NCBI GenBank assembly: GCA_910587205.1
Contig: CAJULZ010000094.1
Coordinates: 1 to 11,027, forward strand
Length of the DNA stretch: 11,027 nt
Direction: 5' to 3'
Source of the DNA: an uncultured Oscillospiraceae bacterium
GTDB lineage: Bacteria; Bacillota; Clostridia; Oscillospirales; Oscillospiraceae
Shown: positions 5,834 to 11,027 of the stretch, in pieces
Layout: every line of letters begins with the position of its first letter
Numbering within the stretch: the stretch's first letter is position 1
Program-made: the position numbers and the translations under genes
The notes under the pieces: generated by a model
Seen by the model: only the letters and a program-made list of their open reading frames with translations
The model's database searches: none
What the model was told of the DNA's origin: nothing

Positions 5834-7417
5834 ATGGTGCTCTTTGACCGTTTTGTTTCAAGAGGGACGGGCGAACAGAAGGGGAAGCCGTTCTTATCTA
5901 ATCCCTATGCGAAGCTGGTTTCAGAGCTGGACGCGGTAATCAAAAAGGCGAAAGAGCAGTATCAAGGTGACGGTAAGACAATTGATGATTTTGCGCGGAC
6001 GTTAAAAGGCCTGTGCAAATCGCGGTACGGCGAGGCGGCGCAGGGCCAGCCGCCCATGAAGGCGGAGGCGCATTTTTTCCTGTCGGAGGACCGGATGAGC
6101 GCTTTTGCGTGCCTGTTCCCGCCGAAGAACGGCGGGGATGAGATCACGCTGGAAGGGTTTATGGAGGATTTGCATTATGAGGGTATCCGTTATGGCATCC
6201 TCCAGGAAGAGATCCAGAAAGAGCTTATGGGCGGGCGGTTCCGCTTGTTCCCGGTTGCCCGGGGGAGGCTGCCCCAGGGTGGGGAAGACGGCAAGGTGAC
6301 GGAGCTGTTCCGGCGGCGGAAGAATATGCACATGGAGGTGCAGAATGAAAATGAGGTGGACTTTGGCCAGGAGATCCCGTTGCAGCCCATCCGGAAGGGA
6401 ACCCCTATCTGCCTGATACGGCTCCCTCGGGCGGGGACGGACGGCACGGATGTGACAGGCCAGACGCTTCCGAGCCCGCCGGTTGTTGACGCTCAGGTTC
6501 CTCAGGGGGAAAACACCGAGATCGGCAAAGGCGGACAGGCCCTTATGGCCAGTGTGGATGGAATTTTGTACATTGAAAACGACCTGTTCTGCATTCATGA
6601 GCAGAAGGTCATTGACGGGGATTTGGATCAATTCCAAGGAAAGCTCCGAATCTCAGGTAATCTGTACATAGGCGGAAATGTGGATGGCGGGGTTGATGTA
6701 TCGGCTTCCGGTGATATTGTAATTAACGGGAAAATAGGGCAGGCCCAGGTGACGTCGACAGGCGGGACCATCCGGGTGCAGCAGGGTATATATGGGGTGG
6801 ACGGCAAAACCACCCTGGCTGCGGCCCGCCAGATCCAGTCCCCTGTGATAGAGCGGGCAGATGTCCACGCGGGGGCCAGCATTATCGCGGAGACAATCTT
6901 GAACAGTACGATCCGCTGTGGGGGCCAAGTTTATGTCATGAGTGGGCGCGGGATGATCGCGGACAGCCAGATTCAGGCGGAGGGTAGTATTTCGTGCCTG
7001 CGGATCGGGAACCTGGCCGGGGGCCGCTGCCGGTTTTCCGTTGGCTATCCGTTAGATGTTCCGGAATCCTGGAAAAAGCTGAAGGATGAGCTGTCAGATG
7101 CGCAGTCCGCTATCGAAAAGCTGTGGGAGCTTATCAGCGGTTTGCGGAAGAAAGGGTTCCGGATTACGGATGATGAAAAGGTGCTGCTGGAGCAGCTTGT
7201 GGAGCAGCGCGGACTTTATTTCGCAAAACGGGACGCATTAACGGCGGAACTGAAATGCTATGATAAAGTACTGGACAAGAAAAGCATGGGAAAGATACGG
7301 TGTGAAAAACTGTATCCATCCCTGGAGGTTCAAATCGGCAGGCACGTGGAGGAGATTACCTCGGTGGAGGAATTGTGCAACATCCATGCTGGGGAGAATA
7401 AGATCCTTCTAAAGTGA
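5834..7417 (+). CDS. fapA: FapA / DUF342 family beta-helix protein
   Basis: Protein of 527 residues, cytosolic, no signal peptide. Residues 1-80 are a charged, helical N-terminal part; about 85-250 is the DUF342 N-terminal domain (KGTPICLIRLPRAGTDGTDV, then ASVDGILYIEND at 239-250); about 258-403 is a right-handed beta-helix of short Gly/Ile-rich repeats (DGDLDQFQGKLRISGNLYIG, DVSASGDIVINGKIG, GSISCLRIGNLAGG); about 410-480 is a coiled coil; 482-527 is a closing beta segment. This is the layout of FapA, linked in Vibrio to polar flagellum assembly and widely found in Firmicutes. No flagellar or chemotaxis gene is present here, and the gene has its own promoter and terminator, so the symbol marks family only. 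The polymer-like beta-helix suggests a scaffold; actual role here is unknown. Confidence 0.9.
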   Translation: MVLFDRFVSRGTGEQKGKPFLSNPYAKLVSELDAVIKKAKEQYQGDGKTIDDFARTLKGLCKSRYGEAAQGQPPMKAEAHFFLSEDRMSAFACLFPPKNGGDEITLEGFMEDLHYEGIRYGILQEEIQKELMGGRFRLFPVARGRLPQGGEDGKVTELFRRRKNMHMEVQNENEVDFGQEIPLQPIRKGTPICLIRLPRAGTDGTDVTGQTLPSPPVVDAQVPQGENTEIGKGGQALMASVDGILYIENDLFCIHEQKVIDGDLDQFQGKLRISGNLYIGGNVDGGVDVSASGDIVINGKIGQAQVTSTGGTIRVQQGIYGVDGKTTLAAARQIQSPVIERADVHAGASIIAETILNSTIRCGGQVYVMSGRGMIADSQIQAEGSISCLRIGNLAGGRCRFSVGYPLDVPESWKKLKDELSDAQSAIEKLWELISGLRKKGFRITDDEKVLLEQLVEQRGLYFAKRDALTAELKCYDKVLDKKSMGKIRCEKLYPSLEVQIGRHVEEITSVEELCNIHAGENKILLK

Positions 7418-7425
7418 ACATCCCT

Positions 7426-7463
7426 GGTCACTGCGGAACAGTGGTTCCGCAGTGACCTTTTTT
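7426..7463 (+). terminator. Rho-independent terminator after fapA-like gene
   Basis: Perfect 14-bp stem GGTCACTGCGGAAC with GTTCCGCAGTGACC, loop AGTG, then TTTTTT, 8 bp past the stop codon. The strongest terminator in the window. The 150 bp that follow, to the next promoter, show no gene. Confidence 0.97.
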
Positions 7464-7612
7464 GTTCCGCCGCACGCGTTGTTATCCGGAATCCGGGTGG
7501 GGCATCGACGGCCGGCAGGCGGCACCGTAGTGTCCCCACGGGGTGGCGGGAATGGACGCAATATGCCCTGCGTGGAATGCCATGGGCGGCGATTGGGCTG
7601 TGGCGGGGGCGG

Positions 7613-7641
7613 TTGAAAACCGCGCGGAACCATGGTACAAT
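7613..7641 (+). promoter_or_regulatory. Sigma-A promoter of the DUF2971 gene
   Basis: TTGAAA (7613-7618), 17 nt, TACAAT (7636-7641), placing the transcript start near 7648, about 45 nt before the ATG. Confidence 0.8.
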
Positions 7642-7692
7642 AATTTAAAAACGCCGTGCGGGCCGCCTCGCCCCCACTATGGAGGGAACCAC

Positions 7693-8529
7693 ATGGAACA
7701 GCAAAAGCGGGCAATCCTTTATCATTACACTGATTTCCAGGCCCTGGACGGCATCCTCCGCTGTGCGCAGCTCCGGGTCAATAATGTGCTGAATATGAAC
7801 GATTCCGCCGAGATGCGGCACTTCATGAACCGACTGTGCAGCGCCATTGTGGATCGCTTGGAGCAGGGGGGACGACCGGATCAGGCCCAGCAGATCAAGC
7901 TCCTGTTCCAACAGGAGCTCCGGAAGGAGTATTCCGCTTTTGCCGCCTGCTTTTCCTTCCATCGGGACGATGCCGCCCAGTGGGAACGCTACGGGAACCG
8001 CGGCCGCGGTGTGTGCATTGCGTTCCGCCGGGAATACCTGCAACGAATCGCCCAGGGCGCGCTGTCCCTCCAAGCCGTGTTCTACCGCAATGACATGGCC
8101 GGGCACCCGATGGTGGATGTATTCTGCGCCCTGACGCAGGGCGGTGCGGAGCTTTCCGCGCAGGACCCGGCGGTGAAACGTGCCCTGCGGGACGCATGGG
8201 CCTGCTCGGTGTCCTTCAAGCACCCGTCCTTTTCCACCGAATATGAGATGCGCCTGGTGGTTTCTCCCTTTGAGACAGAACATTTTGACGTGCGTCCCTG
8301 CTACCATATCACCAAGGAGCGGATTAAAAAATACTATCCCTTGGATCTGCGGGCTATGTGTGGGGAGATCGGTATCGGTATGGAGGATCTGGTGACGGAG
8401 GTCATGATCGGTCCCGACTCCACCCAGTCCGTCTCCATTTTTCAGGACTACCTGCGGGACAACGGCCTGCACGCCCTGGCGGGGCGGGTGTCCCTGTCGG
8501 ACTGCCCGCTCCGAGGTGTAGTCAATTGA
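7693..8529 (+). CDS. DUF2971 family protein
   Basis: Protein of 278 residues, no signal peptide or membrane segment. Start ATG 7693 has GGAGGG 6 nt upstream and lies downstream of a clear promoter; a longer open frame from 7543 would begin upstream of that promoter. DUF2971 signatures: ILYHYTDFQALDGIL at 8-22, NVLNMNDSAEM at 31-41, ACFSFHRDDAAQWERYGNRGRGVCIAF at 85-111 and SFKHPSFSTEYEMRLVV at 174-190. The biochemical role of the family is not established to my knowledge. The HxT near the N-terminus (His11, Thr13) and the ExE (Glu183, Glu185) resemble the layout of ADP-ribosyltransferase-like enzymes; that is inference from motif order only. DUF2971 genes often sit in accessory regions beside defence genes, and here it is a lone unit between an orphan fapA and a broken GH94 gene. 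No terminator is evident after it. Confidence 0.88.
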   Translation: MEQQKRAILYHYTDFQALDGILRCAQLRVNNVLNMNDSAEMRHFMNRLCSAIVDRLEQGGRPDQAQQIKLLFQQELRKEYSAFAACFSFHRDDAAQWERYGNRGRGVCIAFRREYLQRIAQGALSLQAVFYRNDMAGHPMVDVFCALTQGGAELSAQDPAVKRALRDAWACSVSFKHPSFSTEYEMRLVVSPFETEHFDVRPCYHITKERIKKYYPLDLRAMCGEIGIGMEDLVTEVMIGPDSTQSVSIFQDYLRDNGLHALAGRVSLSDCPLRGVVN

Positions 8530-8597
8530 CCCGGCCCCAGGCTGGACAATCAGCGGCAAAAGAACACATGGATTACCATGGCCCACCGCCCGCTGTC

Positions 8598-8606
8598 TGG
8601 TATAAT
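8598..8606 (+). promoter_or_regulatory. Extended -10 promoter of the GH94 gene
   Basis: TGG followed directly by a perfect TATAAT (8601-8606) forms an extended -10 element; there is no good -35 box at 16-18 nt. It precedes the GH94 ATG by about 45 nt, where GGGGG provides a ribosome binding site. Confidence 0.6.
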
Positions 8607-8651
8607 CAGGTTAGAACGCTTTGAAAATGGCCTGATACAGGGGGAATAGCC

Positions 8652-10647
8652 ATGAAATACGGACACTTTGACCAGTCAAAGCGGGAGTATGTCATTGACC
8701 GGGTGGATGTGCCGGTATCCTGGACCAATTATCTCGGCGTAGAGGATCTGGCCGCCGTAGTCAACCATACTGCCGGGGGCTACCTGTTTTACAAGAGCCC
8801 AGAGCACCACCGTATCACCCGGTTTCGGCCGAATGGCGTACCCATGGATCGCCCGGGGCACTATATTTACCTTCTGGGACGACGACACCGGAGAGTATTG
8901 GTGTAGCCCTGCGGCGGGGATTTGCGGGACTACAGATGCCGTCATGGGCTGAGCTACTCCGTGTACGAGTGCGTCGGCCATGGGATCGCCGCCGCCCAGA
9001 CCCTGTTTATACCCCGAGGGGAACCGGTGGAACTGTGGGATCTGACGCTGGAGAATAAGTCGGCGCAGCCCCGCTCGCTGAGCGTATTTTCTTACGCCGA
9101 GTTCTCTTACCATCAGATCCCCATTGACAACCAGAATTTCCAGATGTCTCTGTATTGCGCCGGAAGCCGTTGCGGGGATGGGATCATCGACTATGAGCTG
9201 TTCCATGAGGGAGCGCACCAGTTCATGGCGGCATCGTTCCGGCCCGACGGCTTTGACTGCCTGCGGGACAGTTTCCTCGGGCCATACCGCACCGAGGCCA
9301 ACCCGCTGGCGGTGGAGCGAGGGAGATGTTTCGGCTCTTTGGAGAAGGGGAACAACCACTGCGCCGTCCTGCAAAAGCGCCTCACTTTGGTGCCGGGGGA
9401 GAAAACCAGGCTGGTGTGGATGCTGAGGGAGGGCGGCGTCGGGGAAGGACGGCGCATCCGGGAAAAAGTACAGCGACCTGGCCGCGGTAGACGAAGCCCT
9501 GGCCGGCCTAGCCCGGTTTCGGGAGGACAAGCTGTCCAAGCTCCAGGTGTCCACCCCTGATCCGGGCATGGACGTGATGCTCAACACCTGGACGCTGTAT
9601 CAGAGCGAGATCAACGTGATGTTTTCCCGGTTCGCCTCCTTCATTGAGGTGGGCGGGCGCACGGGACTGGGCTACCGGGACACTGCCCAGGATGCTATGA
9701 CCATCTCCCACTCCAACCCGGAGGGCTGCAAAAAGCGGATTTTGCAGCTCATCCAGGGGCTCACCTCCACGGGCTATGGGCTGCACCTATTCGATCCGGC
9801 ATGGTTCGGGCCCCAGCCTGAGAAGCCGCCCTTCAAGTCCCCTACGGTCATCCCCACGCCGGACAGGGACACCATTGTCCACGGCTTGGCGGACGCCTGC
9901 GCCGACGACGCGCTGTGGCTGGTGGCGGCGGTGGAATATGTCCGGGAGACCGGGGAATTGTCCTTCTTTGACGAGGTCATGGGCTACGCCGACGGGGGAG
10001 AGGGGACGGTCTATGAACACCTGAAGAAGATTCTGGATTTTTCCGCCGTCCAGGTGGGTTTCCACGGGATCTGCAAAGGCCTTCGGGCGGACTGGAACGA
10101 CTGCCTGAACCTGGGCGGCGGGGAGAGCGCTATGGTGTCCTTCCTCCACGTATGGGCGCTGGGGCATTTCGTGGATGCCGCTCTGGCCCTGGGCAGGGAA
10201 GGGGATGCGGCGCATTATGAGGCTATGCGGCAAGCCGTCATTGATACCTGCGAAAAAATGCTGTGGGACGGGGGCTGGTATCTGCGGGGCATTACGGCGG
10301 ACGGACGGAAGATTGGCACCCACGCCGATGCCGAGGGCTGGGTGCACCTGGAGAGCAATGTGTGGGCGGTGTTGTCTGGTGCGGCGTCCGGCGAGCGGGG
10401 CGTGAAGGCCATGGACGCGGTGGACAAGTACTTGTACACGGACTACGGCCTGCGGCTCAACGCCCCGTCCTACACTATGCCCGATGATGCCATTGGTTTT
10501 ATCACACGGGTCTACCCCGGCGTCAAGGAAAACAGTGCGATTTTTTCCCACTCAAATCCTTGGGTGCGGTGCGCCGAGGCCATGCTTGGCCGGGGCGGCA
10601 GGGCCATGAGGTTCTACCGGGACGTTTTTAATAGGAAAGCGCACTAA
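8652..10647 (+). pseudogene. Broken GH94 phosphorylase, N,N'-diacetylchitobiose-phosphorylase-like
   Basis: Family GH94 enzymes split beta-linked disaccharides with phosphate. The pieces match the chitobiose-phosphorylase branch: WTNYLGVEDLAAVVNHTAGGY near the start, GGRTGLGYRDTAQDAM (catalytic region), GYGLHLFDPAWF, KSPTVIPTPDRDTIVHGL, GICKGLRADWNDCLNLGGGES and HLESNVWAVLSGAAS. Three single-base changes break the frame: an extra base in CTTCTGGGAC (8871-8880), a missing G in the run at 8916-8919, which restores frame after a TAG at 8904-8906, and an extra A in the A5 run at 9463-9467. Correcting them gives about 664 residues, whereas family members have about 800. Homology stops near RAMRFY (about 10618) and ten unrelated residues lead to the stop, so roughly the last 130 residues are absent. 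Two indels lie in homopolymers and could be sequencing errors; the missing C-terminus cannot be explained that way. Confidence 0.88.
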
Positions 10648-10696
10648 ACCGAAAAAGTCCTTACAATATGACAATAAAATCTATCACATTACATGG

Positions 10697-10730
10697 AACA
10701 CCGCCCTATGGAGACTATGGGTGGTGTTTT
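10697..10730 (+). terminator. Terminator-like hairpin before the last gene
   Basis: AACACCGCCC (10697-10706) pairs with GGGTGGTGTT (10719-10728), one G-U wobble, 12-nt loop, followed by TTC. Either it ends transcription from the left or, lying 40 bp before the next start codon, it acts in that gene's leader. The U-tract is short. Confidence 0.55.
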
Positions 10731-10769
10731 CATATACAATGACAAACGGTATGAAAAGGAGGTTAGCAA

Positions 10770-11027
10770 GTGGCAGAGGATAAAACCCAACTCTCTCTTA
10801 ACGAGGAACAGTCCCAAATTCCAGACGCTGGAATACAGGAGCAAATCAAACTGGATGCTGATGCCCCTGTGCTGGAACGTACTACCGGAAATGTAATCGA
10901 CATTTCCGGGGATTTGATTGATAAGCTCATGTCCCAACAGACAGCGCATGAGGACGGTATTCCTGCTGAAACCCCGGCCAAGGAGGGCGGGCAGGAGTGG
11001 GAGAAGCCCCAGGAGCAGCCGGAGCCT
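10770..11027 (+). CDS. N-terminal fragment of an acidic, Pro/Glu-rich protein, possibly element-borne
   Basis: The 86 residues visible begin at a GTG (10770) placed 7 nt after AAAGGAGG, the best ribosome binding site in this part, and run to the window end. The start reads MAEDKTQLSLNEEQ; a short hydrophobic segment around 42-53 (NVIDISGDLIDKLM) is followed by a Glu/Pro/Gly/Gln-rich, probably unstructured stretch. No membrane helix or signal peptide is seen. Such disordered acidic leaders occur ahead of ParB-like and other proteins of conjugative elements in gut Firmicutes, so a partition or mobile-element protein is one guess, but no conserved domain is inside the window. Its position right after a truncated GH94 gene fits the edge of an insertion. 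Confidence 0.75.
   Translation, partial: MAEDKTQLSLNEEQSQIPDAGIQEQIKLDADAPVLERTTGNVIDISGDLIDKLMSQQTAHEDGIPAETPAKEGGQEWEKPQEQPEP

Noticed and set aside
7543..7692. N-terminal extension of the DUF2971 protein
   Set aside because: It lies across the promoter at 7613-7641, and family homology begins right after ATG 7693.
7645..8586. A 313-codon minus-strand frame opposite the DUF2971 gene
   Set aside because: Antisense shadow with composition-driven openness and no domain.

Overview
The window looks like chromosomal DNA from a GC-rich gut Firmicute, probably of the Oscillospiraceae/Clostridiales type. This is inferred from strong AGGAGG-type ribosome binding sites, sigma-A promoters with 17-nt spacers, U-tract terminators, HAMP-PAS-GGDEF and DUF342 proteins of clostridial style, and a chitobiose-phosphorylase-like GH94 gene. 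No rRNA, tRNA, CRISPR array or complete insertion sequence was seen.

Left part (1-2100, minus strand): a two-gene operon with a PLP fold-type I aminotransferase followed 18 bp later by an ornithine cyclodeaminase/mu-crystallin family enzyme that runs off the window. The pair could form or reduce a cyclic imino/amino acid. Its promoter lies about 150 bp upstream of the aminotransferase, and the leader between them can fold into several helices, so RNA-level control is possible.

Middle-left (2139-4380, plus strand): a divergent promoter, 39 bp from the first, drives a V4R-domain protein and a soluble HAMP-PAS-GGDEF protein separated by 4 bp. The GGDEF active site is degenerate (QDDKF) but the RxxD inhibitory-site motif is kept, so this looks like a c-di-GMP receptor or scaffold module and not a cyclase. 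A long 3' region ends in a strong terminator.

Middle (4488-7463): two independent single-gene units. One encodes a GIY-YIG nuclease-like protein with a C-terminal DUF4357 domain, with its own promoter and two terminator-like hairpins, and with visibly lower GC. The other encodes a FapA/DUF342 beta-helix protein with its own promoter and a perfect 14-bp terminator, away from any flagellar gene.

Right part (7613-11027): a single-gene unit for a DUF2971 protein, then a GH94 N,N'-diacetylchitobiose-phosphorylase-like gene that is broken by three single-base frameshifts and lacks its C-terminal part. Directly after the truncation come an AT-rich stretch, a terminator-like hairpin and the start of an acidic, Pro/Glu-rich protein with a strong ribosome binding site. 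This may be the edge of an inserted element; no terminal repeat was seen to prove it.

The right two thirds read as a row of independently transcribed accessory genes. The best candidates for something new are the structured leader, the V4R/degenerate-GGDEF pair, and the GIY-YIG-DUF4357 and DUF2971 genes as possible defence or stress proteins.
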